A stretch of 64,000 nucleotides of DNA from Streptomyces sp. VRA16 Mangrove soil (GTDB lineage: Bacteria; Actinomycetota; Actinomycetes; Streptomycetales; Streptomycetaceae): the NCBI RefSeq assembly GCF_017377775.1, contig NZ_JAFVLN010000009.1, positions 248,001 to 312,000 of the forward strand. Direction: 5' to 3'. Position 1 is the first letter of the stretch; every line of letters begins with the position of its first letter. Positions 40,167 to 48,022 of this stretch are shown here, piece after piece. The notes under the pieces are model-generated. The model made no database searches. It saw only the letters and a list, made by a program, of their open reading frames with translations, and had not been told where the DNA came from. The position numbers and the translations under genes are program-made.

Positions 40167-42374
40167 TCAGCCGCGTACCGTCTCCAGCTCGCGGTCGTCC
40201 TCCGCGGAGGGCGACCGCGGCGTGAGCGACTTGTGCAGCTTCTCGCCCTCGACGTCGACGTTCGGCAGCGCCTTGTCGAGCCAGCGCGGCAGCCACCAGG
40301 CGGACTTGCCGAGCAGCGCCATGACCGCGGGCACGATCGCCATGCGGACGACGAACGCGTCGAAGAGGACGGCGACGGCGAGACCGAAGCCCATCATCTT
40401 GATCATGTCGTTGTTCTCCATGATGAAGCCGGAGAAGACGCTGATCATGATGATCGCGGCGGCGCCGACGACCCGGCCGCCGTGCCGGAACCCGGTCACG
40501 ATGGCCTCACCCGGGCGCGCCCCGTGGACGTACGCCTCGCGCATGCGCGTCACGAGGAAGACCTCGTAGTCCATCGCGAGACCGAAGACCACGCCGATCA
40601 TGAAGATCGGCATCATCGACATGATCGGGCCCGGCTGGTCGACGCCGAAGACGTTCGCGAGCCAGCCCCATTGGAAGACCGCGACCACGGCGCCGAGCGC
40701 CGCCGCCACCGAGAGCAGGAAGCCGAGCGCGGCCTTGAGCGGGACCAGGATCGAGCGGAAGACCAGCATCAGCAGGAGGAAGGCGAGGCCGACCACCAGG
40801 AGCAGATACGGGATCAGCGCGTCGTCGAGGGTCTGCGAGAAGTCGATCGTCATGGCCGTGGCGCCGGTGACGAGGACTTCGGTGTCGGTGTCGGCCGACC
40901 AGGACGTGGCCTCGGAGCGGATCGTCCTGACCAGTTCCTCGGTCTTGTGGTCGCTCGGCCCGGTCTTCGGGACGACCGACATGATCGCGGTGTCACCGGC
41001 CTGGTTGACCTGGGCCGGGGCCACGGCCACGACGCCCTCGACCTTGGCCAGTTCGGCGCCGACCGTCTTCGCGGCGCCGGCCGCACCCTTGCCGTCGACG
41101 GTCACCATCAGCGGGCCGTTGAAGCCCGCGCCGAAGGACTCGGACAGCATGTCGTACGCCTTGCGCTGCGTACTGTCGGGCGCGGACGAGCCCTCGTCGG
41201 GCAGGCCGAGTTCGAGGCTGGTCGCCGGGACGGCGATGGCGCCGAGGCCGAGCACACCGACCAGGAGCACGGTGAGCGGGCGGCGCAGCACGAAGCGGGA
41301 CCAGCGGGTGCCGAGGTTGGGCTTGCCGGCCTCGGCGATCGGGCCGGTCTTCTTGCGGTCCTTGCGGCGCAGCACCTTCTTGCCGGCGAAGCCGAGCAGC
41401 GCCGGAATCATGGTGAGCGCGATCAGCACGGCGATGGCGACGGTCGCCGCGGCGGCCAGGCCCATCTTGGTGAGGATCGGGATGTTGACGACGGAGAGGC
41501 CGGTCAGCGCCACGATCACGGTCAGACCGGCGAAGACGACCGCGGATCCGGCGGTGCCGACGGCGCGGCCCGCCGCCTCCTCGCGTTCTCGGCCCTCGGC
41601 CAGTTCCGCGCGGTAGCGGGAGACGATGAACAGGGCGTAGTCGATGCCGACGGCGAGGCCGATCATCGAGGCGAGCGTCGACGTGGTGCTGGACAGGTTC
41701 AGCACGCTGCCGAGCGCCGCGATGCCGGAGACGCCGATGCCGACGCCGATGATGGCGGTCAGCAGCGGCATGCCCGCGGCGATCATCGAACCGAAGGTGA
41801 GGACGAGGACGACGGCGGAGATGGCGATGCCGATCATCTCGGCGCTGCCGCCCATCTCCTGCTCGGCCTCGATCGCGTCACCGCCCGCCTCGACGGTGTA
41901 GCCGCCGTCGCGCGCGTCGTCGATCGCCTTCGTCTGCGCCTTGTGGGCGGCGTCGGTCAGCTCGGTGCCCGCGACCTTGTAGGTGACGGAGGTGTAGGCG
42001 GTGGTGCCGTCCTTGCTGACGGCGTTCGCCTTGTAGGGGTCGGCGACCGAGGCGACCTGCGGTCCGTCGCCGAGTTCCGTCACCAGCTTCTGCACGTCGG
42101 CCTTGGCCGCGGTGTCCGTGAGCTTCTGGCCCTCGGGGGCGCGTATGACGACGCGGGCCGTGGCGCCCTCGGCGCTGGCGGCCGGGAACTTCTGGTCGAG
42201 GAGGTCGAAGGCCTTCTGCGACTCGGTGCCGGGCATCGAGAACGAGTCCGCGGGCGGCGCGGGCGCGGCGGACGACGCGAAACCGATTCCGCCGAGCAGC
42301 AGCACCCACAGCAGGGCGACATAGCGGCGGCGTCGGAACGACAACCGGCCGAGTTTGTACAGGAACGTGGCCAC
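40167..42374 (-). CDS. MMPL family transporter
   Basis: 735 aa RND-type membrane protein of the MMPL family. Two halves each have an N-terminal helix, an extracellular porter domain and five or six helices. Conserved membrane motifs GLAVGIDYALFIVSRYR and VFGLAMDYEVFLVTRMREA mark the proton-relay Asp-Tyr pairs of both halves. Actinobacterial members export lipids, siderophores or other amphiphiles. GTG start with GGGAG upstream. Transcribed alone; no regulator or lipid-biosynthesis gene is adjacent, so the cargo is unknown. Confidence 0.92.
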   Translation of the reverse strand: MATFLYKLGRLSFRRRRYVALLWVLLLGGIGFASSAAPAPPADSFSMPGTESQKAFDLLDQKFPAASAEGATARVVIRAPEGQKLTDTAAKADVQKLVTELGDGPQVASVADPYKANAVSKDGTTAYTSVTYKVAGTELTDAAHKAQTKAIDDARDGGYTVEAGGDAIEAEQEMGGSAEMIGIAISAVVLVLTFGSMIAAGMPLLTAIIGVGIGVSGIAALGSVLNLSSTTSTLASMIGLAVGIDYALFIVSRYRAELAEGREREEAAGRAVGTAGSAVVFAGLTVIVALTGLSVVNIPILTKMGLAAAATVAIAVLIALTMIPALLGFAGKKVLRRKDRKKTGPIAEAGKPNLGTRWSRFVLRRPLTVLLVGVLGLGAIAVPATSLELGLPDEGSSAPDSTQRKAYDMLSESFGAGFNGPLMVTVDGKGAAGAAKTVGAELAKVEGVVAVAPAQVNQAGDTAIMSVVPKTGPSDHKTEELVRTIRSEATSWSADTDTEVLVTGATAMTIDFSQTLDDALIPYLLLVVGLAFLLLMLVFRSILVPLKAALGFLLSVAAALGAVVAVFQWGWLANVFGVDQPGPIMSMMPIFMIGVVFGLAMDYEVFLVTRMREAYVHGARPGEAIVTGFRHGGRVVGAAAIIMISVFSGFIMENNDMIKMMGFGLAVAVLFDAFVVRMAIVPAVMALLGKSAWWLPRWLDKALPNVDVEGEKLHKSLTPRSPSAEDDRELETVRG

Positions 42375-42689
42375 GGCGAAAGGGGCTCCCGTCGGATGTG
42401 GTGAGAGGTCCCTCGGGCAGCCTCTCGGGCAGGAGCGACCGCCCCGCGGTGCGTCGTTGCACGTCAGGGAGGTCGGCAGGATCAGCTTCTATCCTCGCCG
42501 CCCGCGCGGGCCCGGAGGTCCGCCTCTGAGCCACAGTCCGCGCCCACGTCCGCGGTAGGCGCACGGCGGCGGTGTCATACCCGGGGAGGAGTCGTGCCCT
42601 ATAGGTGTAGACCCCACGGTGGAGCGCGTCCGTGCACACCCTCAGAGGCCGCCCCCCTGGCGCCGCCCGGGTCTCCCGCGCGCTGCCGG
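42375..42689. other. Non-coding region upstream of MMPL and the phytase relic
   Basis: 315 bp. No convincing gene. CTCGGGCAG is directly repeated near 42411-42432. A CCTATAGGTG sequence at about 42598-42607 may be a promoter remnant of the decayed gene that follows. Confidence 0.4.
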
Positions 42690-43052
42690 CCGTCGCGCCG
42701 AGACCGCAGCCGCGTGATCGCCACCGCCGAGCAGGGCGGGCCGCGCGTCTGCGACCTCGCCGCCCGCCAGGTGCAGTCGCTGCCCGCGCCCGCCGCCCCC
42801 GGCGCGGGCCGGTTCACCAGACGTCGACCTGGTGCACCGTGCCCGCCTGCGCTACCTCGCCGCCACCACCGACCGCGGCAGCGACCGGCTGCGCGTGTAC
42901 CGCGTCGACCCGAGCTGCTCCGGCAGCCCGCTCACCGAGTCACCGCCCCGCAGGCCCTCGCGATCTTCTCCGCCGCACAGCACGAGATCAACGAACAGCG
43001 CACCGCGTACGGCCTGGCCATCCGGACCGGCCGGTCCGCCGTCGGCGACTGA
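42690..43052 (+). pseudogene. Frameshifted, truncated beta-propeller 3-phytase
   Basis: Three consecutive pieces of a secreted phytase are read in alternating frames. Frame 1: DRSRVIATAEQGGPRVCDLA (from about 42702) to GRFT. Shifting by one base at about 42819 gives DVDLVHRARLRYL and TTDRGSDRLRVYRVD. Shifting back at about 42937 gives VTAPQALAIFSAAQHE and INEQRTAYGLAIRTG before a stop at 43050. These blocks match, in order, the Streptomyces phytase pattern (IATA.eGGlrVYDL, NNVDLVH, TTDRG.DRLRVYRID, NEQRTAYGLA). Signal peptide and the remainder of the propeller are missing. Confidence 0.75.
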
Positions 43053-43154
43053 CGCCTGCTCACGGCGTTCCCCGCCGAAGTCGATCTCTTTCCCGGGCGC
43101 CGGACTGCTGGCAGATTGGACCGCGTCTTTGTCCACCACAGAAAGAGGTGCGCC

Positions 43155-44318
43155 ATGAGCCCGCAGTTCGGGGACTACCAGTACGAGATCTATCTCGACG
43201 GGCTGCGAGGTGTCGTACCGGACCTGCCGATGGAGTTCGGGGAACTGGAGCGGCGCGCACAGTCGGCGCTCTCCCCCTCCGTGTGGTCGTACGTGGCCGG
43301 GGGCGCCGGTGACGAGACCACCCAGCGGGCCAATGTGCGGGCCTTCGAGCGGTACGGGCTGATGCCGCGGATGATGGTGGGCGCGGCGCAGCGGGACCTG
43401 TCGGTGGACCTGTTCGGGATACGGCTCGCGTCGCCGCTGTTCATGGCGCCGGTCGGGGTGATCGGGCTGTGCGCGCAGGACGGGCACGGGGATCTGGCGA
43501 CGGCGCGGGCCGCGGCGCGCACCGGGGTGCCGATGGTCGCCTCGACGCTGTCCGTCGACCCGATGGAGGACGTGGCCGCCGGGTTCGGGGACACCCCGGG
43601 CTTCTTCCAGCTGTACACGCCGACCGACCGGGCGCTCGCCGAGAGTCTGGTGAAGCGGGCGGAGGCGGCCGGTTTCAAGGGCATCGTGGTCACGCTCGAC
43701 ACCTGGGTGACGGGCTGGCGCCCGCGCGATCTGTCGACCGCAAACTTCCCGCAGTTGCGCGGCCACTGCCTGGCCAACTACACCTCGGACCCCCGTTTCA
43801 AGGAGCTCGTCCCCTCCGGCGATCCGATGGACGCCGTCCGCACCTGGGTCGGCGTCTTCGGCAACCCGCTCACCTGGGACGACCTGCCGTGGCTGCGTTC
43901 CCTGACCGATCTGCCGCTGATCCTTAAGGGCATCTGCCACCCGGAGGACGTGCGCCGCGCCAAGGACGGCGGCGTGGACGGCATCTACTGCTCCACGCAC
44001 GGCGGCCGCCAGGCCAACGGCGGCCTGGCGGCGCTCGACGCGCTGCCCAGCGTCGTCGAGGCGGCCGACGGGACGCCGGTGCTCTTCGACTCCGGGGTCC
44101 GCTCGGGTGCCGACGTCGTCAAGGCGCTCGCACTGGGCGCCACGGCGGTGGGTGTCGGCCGCCCGTACGCGTACGGCCTCGCGGTCGGCGGCGAGGACGG
44201 CCTCGTCCACGTCCTGCGTTCCCTGCTCGCCGAGGCCGACCTGACTATGGCGGTGGACGGCTATCCGACGCTCGCGGATCTGACCCCGGAGGCACTGGTC
44301 ACGCAGGCGCGGCAGTAG
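43155..44318 (+). CDS. Lactate 2-monooxygenase / FMN-dependent alpha-hydroxy-acid oxidase
   Basis: 387 aa FMN TIM barrel. The active-site base is His282 in YCSTHGGRQANGG, and VLFDSGVRSGADVVKALALG with AVGVGRPYAYGL binds FMN. The length, the inserted loop (residues about 180-225) and the N-terminus resemble lactate 2-monooxygenase of mycobacteria, which turns L-lactate and O2 into acetate, CO2 and water; lactate oxidase activity is the alternative. ATG with AAAGAGG upstream. Stand-alone gene, convergent with the SGNH hydrolase. Confidence 0.88.
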   Translation: MSPQFGDYQYEIYLDGLRGVVPDLPMEFGELERRAQSALSPSVWSYVAGGAGDETTQRANVRAFERYGLMPRMMVGAAQRDLSVDLFGIRLASPLFMAPVGVIGLCAQDGHGDLATARAAARTGVPMVASTLSVDPMEDVAAGFGDTPGFFQLYTPTDRALAESLVKRAEAAGFKGIVVTLDTWVTGWRPRDLSTANFPQLRGHCLANYTSDPRFKELVPSGDPMDAVRTWVGVFGNPLTWDDLPWLRSLTDLPLILKGICHPEDVRRAKDGGVDGIYCSTHGGRQANGGLAALDALPSVVEAADGTPVLFDSGVRSGADVVKALALGATAVGVGRPYAYGLAVGGEDGLVHVLRSLLAEADLTMAVDGYPTLADLTPEALVTQARQ

Positions 44319-44334
44319 TCCCGGCAGGTCGGGT

Positions 44335-44359
44335 GGCGGGCACCGCGCCGGTGCCCGCC
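44335..44359. terminator. Bidirectional hairpin terminator
   Basis: Perfect 10-bp stem GGCGGGCACC / GGTGCCCGCC with a 5-nt loop between the convergent lactate monooxygenase and SGNH hydrolase genes. Confidence 0.85.
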
Positions 44360-44369
44360 GGTCCCGGGG

Positions 44370-45149
44370 CTACGCCTCCGCCGCCCCGACCGGGAGCAGA
44401 TCCGGGCGGCGGGCGGTGCGGCCGTCGCCCGAGGAGCGGCCGCGCAGTCGGCGGCCGAGCCAGGGGCCCAAGTAGGCCATCAGCCAGCGGAGTTCCGTGA
44501 GCGCCGAGTGCTGGTTCGGCGTCTCGCGCGGGGCGGGCAGCGGGCGGGTCCAGGTGGTGTCGCTGCCGGGGAGTTCCAGGGCGTGGGCGACGGCGTCCGC
44601 GATGCGGGCGTGGCCCAGCGGGCTCGCGTGCAGGCGGTCGGCGCTCCACAGGCGCCGGTCGGTGAGGGCGGGGGCGAGGGCCATGTCGGCCACGGCGACG
44701 TCGTGGCGGTCGGCGGCGGCGCGGATCCGGGCGTTGAGCGCGGTGACCCGGCCGGCGAGCGGGCGGGCCACGGGGATCATCCTGCCGACGTCGGGGAAGG
44801 TGACCGTGGCGACCTTGGCCCCGGCCTCCGTCAGCGCCGCGAACATGGCCTCCAGGTGACCGGCCACCTCGTCGGCGTCGAAGGACGGCCGCATCAGGTC
44901 GTTGACCCCGGCGACGACCGTCGCCAGGTCGGGGCGCAGGGCGAGCGCGGGGCCCAGCTGCTGCGCGCGCACCTGTCCGGCGAGACGGCCGCGCACGGCC
45001 AGGTTCGCGTACCGCGCCTCGGGGTTCAGCTCCGCGAGGCGCTCCGCCAGACGGTCGGCGCAGCCGCGCAGCCCCGTCGTGTCGTCGCCGTCGCCGACGC
45101 CCTCGGTCTGGCTGTCGCCCAGGGCCACGTAGCGCAGGTAGGTGCTCAT
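44370..45149 (-). CDS. SGNH/GDSL hydrolase
   Basis: 259 aa esterase-like protein. Block I has the nucleophile Ser13 in VALGDSQTEG, block III GVNDL supplies the oxyanion Asn, and block V DRLHASPLGH holds the Asp-x-x-His pair. No signal peptide, so cytoplasmic. Its ATG overlaps the stop of the PadR gene (ATGA), so the two are cotranscribed. Ester substrate unknown. Confidence 0.88.
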   Translation of the reverse strand: MSTYLRYVALGDSQTEGVGDGDDTTGLRGCADRLAERLAELNPEARYANLAVRGRLAGQVRAQQLGPALALRPDLATVVAGVNDLMRPSFDADEVAGHLEAMFAALTEAGAKVATVTFPDVGRMIPVARPLAGRVTALNARIRAAADRHDVAVADMALAPALTDRRLWSADRLHASPLGHARIADAVAHALELPGSDTTWTRPLPAPRETPNQHSALTELRWLMAYLGPWLGRRLRGRSSGDGRTARRPDLLPVGAAEA

Positions 45150-45712
45150 CGGTCGGCCCCCGCCGTGCGCAGGTCGAGGATCTCCAGGGCGCGGCGGCCC
45201 CAGCGCAGGTTCTCCTCCTCCAGGCTGATGCCGCGCAGCAGCGTCAGATACGGGCCGACCCGCTCGCCCTCGCGCAGGAACCGCTCCTCGCTCATGCCCT
45301 GGAGCAGGTGGGCGCGTACGCGCTCGTAGCGGGCGAGCTTGCCGGTCGCCCACGCCATCCGTTCCTCGATGTGGGCGCGGACGGCGGCGGTGTCACCGAT
45401 GTCGGCGGCCTGCACCTTCACCATGAGTTCGTCGCGCACGGCGGTGGGCCGGGGCTCCTTCGCCGTGAAGGCGACGAGGTCGGCACGGCCCGCCGCGGTG
45501 AGCGTGAACAGTCGCTTGTTGGGCCTGCGTTCCTGGGGGACGACCCGGGCCTCGATCAGGCCGTCCGCTGCGAGCCGCTCCAGCTCGCGGTAGAGCTGCT
45601 GCGGGGTCGCGGCCCAGAAGTTGGAGACCGACACGTCGAAGATCTTCGCCAGGTCGTAGCCGGACGCCTCGCCCTCCAGCAGGGAGGCGAGCACCGCGTA
45701 CTTGAGAGACAT
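45146..45712 (-). CDS. PadR family transcriptional regulator
   Basis: About 188 aa. Winged helix LKYAVLASLLEGEASGYDLA, then NFWAATPQQLYRELERLAAD and the wing RRPNKRLFTLT; the C-terminal helical domain (residues about 100-185) provides dimer contacts. ATG at 45712 fits the family; an ATG at 45745 with AGGTGTGG upstream is the alternative. A TCAAC-AA-GTTGA palindrome lies just upstream, between it and the divergent NTF2-like gene. It probably represses itself with the SGNH hydrolase, and the divergent gene. Confidence 0.87.
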   Translation of the reverse strand: MSLKYAVLASLLEGEASGYDLAKIFDVSVSNFWAATPQQLYRELERLAADGLIEARVVPQERRPNKRLFTLTAAGRADLVAFTAKEPRPTAVRDELMVKVQAADIGDTAAVRAHIEERMAWATGKLARYERVRAHLLQGMSEERFLREGERVGPYLTLLRGISLEEENLRWGRRALEILDLRTAGADR

Positions 45713-45755
45713 CTGGACACCGTACAGCGATGCGATTACTTTCATCCACACCTAT

Positions 45756-45767
45756 TCAACAAGTTGA
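45756..45767. promoter_or_regulatory. Candidate PadR operator
   Basis: TCAAC-AA-GTTGA, a 12-bp inverted repeat in an AT-rich patch between PadR and the divergent NTF2-like gene, 19 bp before the latter's GTG. Confidence 0.6.
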
Positions 45768-45786
45768 CCAAAGGGATGGTGTCGCC

Positions 45787-46182
45787 GTGCAGGCGTTCCG
45801 CAAGGCCGTGGAAGCGAACGACCACGACGCGATCGAGGCGCTCCTCGCCGACGACGTCGTCTTCACCAGCCCGGTGGTCTTCAAGCCGTACCCGGGCAAG
45901 GCGATCACCGCGGCGATCCTGCGCGGGGTGACGCGGGTCTTCGAGGACTTCCACTACGTACGGGAGATCAACGACGCGGGCGGCCGCGACCACGCCCTGG
46001 TGTTCGCGGCGCGCGTCGGCGACCGTGACCTCACCGGCTGCGACTTCCTGCACGTGAACGACGAGGGCCTGATCGACGAGTTCACGGTGATGGTGCGGCC
46101 GCTGTCGGCGGCGCAGGCCCTGCAGGTGGCGATGGCCGAGCAGTTCGACCGGATCGCGCAGGAGGCCGCCGGGGCCCGCTGA
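45787..46182 (+). CDS. Nuclear transport factor 2/SnoaL-like protein
   Basis: 131 aa cone-fold protein: VQAFRKAVEANDHDAIEALL then DDVVFTSPVVFKPYPGK are the first helix and strands; the end IDEFTVMVRPLSAAQAL is also typical. Such proteins include small isomerases and ligand binders. GTG with AAGGG upstream. Divergent from PadR, with a palindrome between, so expression is probably PadR-controlled. Followed by a small hairpin. Confidence 0.82.
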   Translation: MQAFRKAVEANDHDAIEALLADDVVFTSPVVFKPYPGKAITAAILRGVTRVFEDFHYVREINDAGGRDHALVFAARVGDRDLTGCDFLHVNDEGLIDEFTVMVRPLSAAQALQVAMAEQFDRIAQEAAGAR

Positions 46183-46203
46183 CGCGGGCGGCCGGAGCCC
46201 GCG
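46183..46203. terminator. Small bidirectional hairpin
   Basis: CGCGGGC-GGCCGGA-GCCCGCG, 7-bp perfect stem between the convergent NTF2-like and flavoprotein genes. Confidence 0.65.
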
Positions 46204-46206
46204 CGG

Positions 46207-46728
46207 TCAGGCGTCCGCGCGCAGCCCCGTCAGCAGGTCCGTCGCCGCGCCCCAGGAGAAGGCGCCCTCGGTGAACCGCACCCCCATCGCGCGCAGCCTG
46301 CGCAGGCTCGCCCCGTACGCGGGGTGCGTCGCCAGCTGCTCGCTCACGCACGGGGCCGCGGCGACCGGGACACCGGCCCCGTACGCCTCGCAGAGCGTGG
46401 CCACGGCGAGGGTGTCGGCGATTCCTCCGGCCCACTTGTTGATCGTGTTGAAGGTGGCGGGCGCGACGACGACCGCGTCCGCCGGCGGGAACGGGCGCGG
46501 CGTCGCGGGCGTGCGCCACGCCGACCGGACGGGCCGGCCGGTCCGCTCCTCCACCCCGGGCAGGTCGAAGAAGCCGTTGAGCGCGGTGGGGGTGGCGATG
46601 ACCCCGACGTCCCAGCCGTCGTCCAGGGCCCGCCCGATCAGCTTGTCCACGCCGTCGGCGATCCCCGCCGCGCACACGACGAGGTAGAGGAAGGGCCGGG
46701 TGGTCGGGTCCTCGGAGCGCTTCGTCAC
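46207..46728 (-). CDS. Flavoprotein (HFCD/Dfp family)
   Basis: 173 aa Rossmann-like flavoprotein related to phosphopantothenoylcysteine decarboxylase CoaC, EpiD and UbiX. The FMN loop is VVAPATFNTINKWAGGIADT, the family's PASANT-type region; LYLVVCAAG begins the fold. The catalytic His of peptidyl-cysteine decarboxylases is not evident. Its ATG overlaps the stop of the upstream N-formylglutamate amidohydrolase-like gene, so the two are coupled. Substrate unknown. Confidence 0.83.
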   Translation of the reverse strand: MTKRSEDPTTRPFLYLVVCAAGIADGVDKLIGRALDDGWDVGVIATPTALNGFFDLPGVEERTGRPVRSAWRTPATPRPFPPADAVVVAPATFNTINKWAGGIADTLAVATLCEAYGAGVPVAAAPCVSEQLATHPAYGASLRRLRAMGVRFTEGAFSWGAATDLLTGLRADA

Positions 46729-47549
46729 GGGCGGCTGCTCACTCTCTCGATCAGGTCGGTCAGGGCGGCGGCCACGGCGTCGAGGCCCTCGTGCGGGGTC
46801 ACGGGTTCGTCGAGGTACACGTCACGCCGCACCTCCAGCATCAGGGCCGTGACGCGCGGGTCCTTGCCGTAGTGCCGCAAGGGTACGTACGTGCCCGCGA
46901 ACGGGCTGTCGAGGCCGGTCTCCCCGAGCGGGGCGAACGCCGTGCGGGCGTCGGCGAGCAGGGCGTCCGTGGTGTGGAACGGGTCGGTGCCGAGACAGAC
47001 CGGCGGCCGCGGCCCGGCGCCGTGGAGTTCGTAGGGCAGGGCGCGGCTCGGGTAGGAGTGCACGTCGATGACGACGGCGCGGCCGGTCGCGGCGAGCCGC
47101 TCGTCGACCGCGCGGGTCATCGCCTCGGCGTAGGGCTCGAAGTAGCGGGTGATCAGGGCGGATTCGTCCGGTGCGGGTTCGGGGCGCAGCGGCGCGCGGC
47201 CCGTGGTGCGGGTGTAGACCGCGCCCATGCCGACGGCCCGCATCTCCTCGCGCTCGTCGGGGAACCGTTCGGGGTCGACGACGAGGCGGGAGCGTTCGTT
47301 GACGAAGCGCCACGGCCCGAGGGACGCGGCGCGTGCGGCCCGTTCGGCGATCTCCTGGGTGTGTGCGTCGGTGATCAGGTCCAGCTCGTGCTCCAGGGCG
47401 GCGTCGTCGAGCACGATGCCGGCGCGGACGTGCGGCGGGACGGTCCGGGAACCGTGCGGCACGTGCAGGATCACCGGCGAGTCCGCCGCGCCGGGGACCA
47501 ACCGGTGCGCGGGGCCGTGCTCTTGGGCGGATCTGTCCGTGGTGTCCAT
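46725..47549 (-). CDS. N-formylglutamate amidohydrolase-like protein
   Basis: 274 aa zinc amidohydrolase fold (FGase, PF05013). Metal-site motifs are visible: VILHVPHGSRTVP at the N-terminus, HELDLITDAHT, and AVVIDVHSYPSRALPYE in the centre. True HutG enzymes release glutamate from N-formylglutamate in histidine breakdown, but no other hut gene is present, so a different acyl-amino acid is likely. Start ATG 47549 taken; others exist upstream at 47576 and 47597. It is the first gene of a two-gene unit with the flavoprotein. Confidence 0.85.
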   Translation of the reverse strand: MDTTDRSAQEHGPAHRLVPGAADSPVILHVPHGSRTVPPHVRAGIVLDDAALEHELDLITDAHTQEIAERAARAASLGPWRFVNERSRLVVDPERFPDEREEMRAVGMGAVYTRTTGRAPLRPEPAPDESALITRYFEPYAEAMTRAVDERLAATGRAVVIDVHSYPSRALPYELHGAGPRPPVCLGTDPFHTTDALLADARTAFAPLGETGLDSPFAGTYVPLRHYGKDPRVTALMLEVRRDVYLDEPVTPHEGLDAVAAALTDLIERVSSRP

Positions 47550-47650
47550 GGCCCCAGCCTCTCCCACCGTCCCCATTTCCGAAACGCGGGTTTCCAACCT
47601 GGACCCCGGGTAGGGCGCCCAGCCGTCAGCTACTGAACGACTGTTGAGTA

Positions 47651-47985
47651 GTGCGGGTGCGACAGGAGTACGTCACCTTGCCCGATGCCCGCTCAGAACG
47701 TGTGCGCCACCTGGGTCCGCTCGGCATCGGCTTCGTGAACGTGATGACGGCCCTCGTCGTCATGGCCGTGCCGCCCGTGCTCACGCACGCCTGTCTGCAC
47801 GCACGCCGATCGGGCGGTGGAACAGGTCGACGCGGATCTCGTACGGGCCGTGCGCGGCATGGGCCTGACGGTGTGGCAGATCCTGTGGCGGGTCCGTACG
47901 GCCTGTCGGGGGTGATCGCCGCCGCGCTGTGGGTGGCGGTGCCGGCGCTGGCCGCCGACGGCCTGTTCGGGCCGTCGGCAACCGG
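47651..47985 (+). pseudogene. Remnant of an osmolyte-type ABC permease (ProW/OpuCB-like)
   Basis: Pieces of a glycine-betaine/carnitine-type permease in two frames. Frame 1: LGIGFVNVMTALVVMAVPPV followed by LTHACLHAR. Shift at about 47808: VEQVDADLVRAVRGMGLTVW then QILWRV, the EAA-type loop (normally VDaDlveAARGMGms..Qil..V). After a stop, frame 1 resumes with VIAAALWVAVPALAADGLFG, a typical last helix. The upstream helices and the middle part are missing, so the gene is dead. Confidence 0.6.
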
Positions 47986-48022
47986 CTCGCGTCCCGTGGG
48001 ACGCGCCTGCGGGGGTGAGCGG

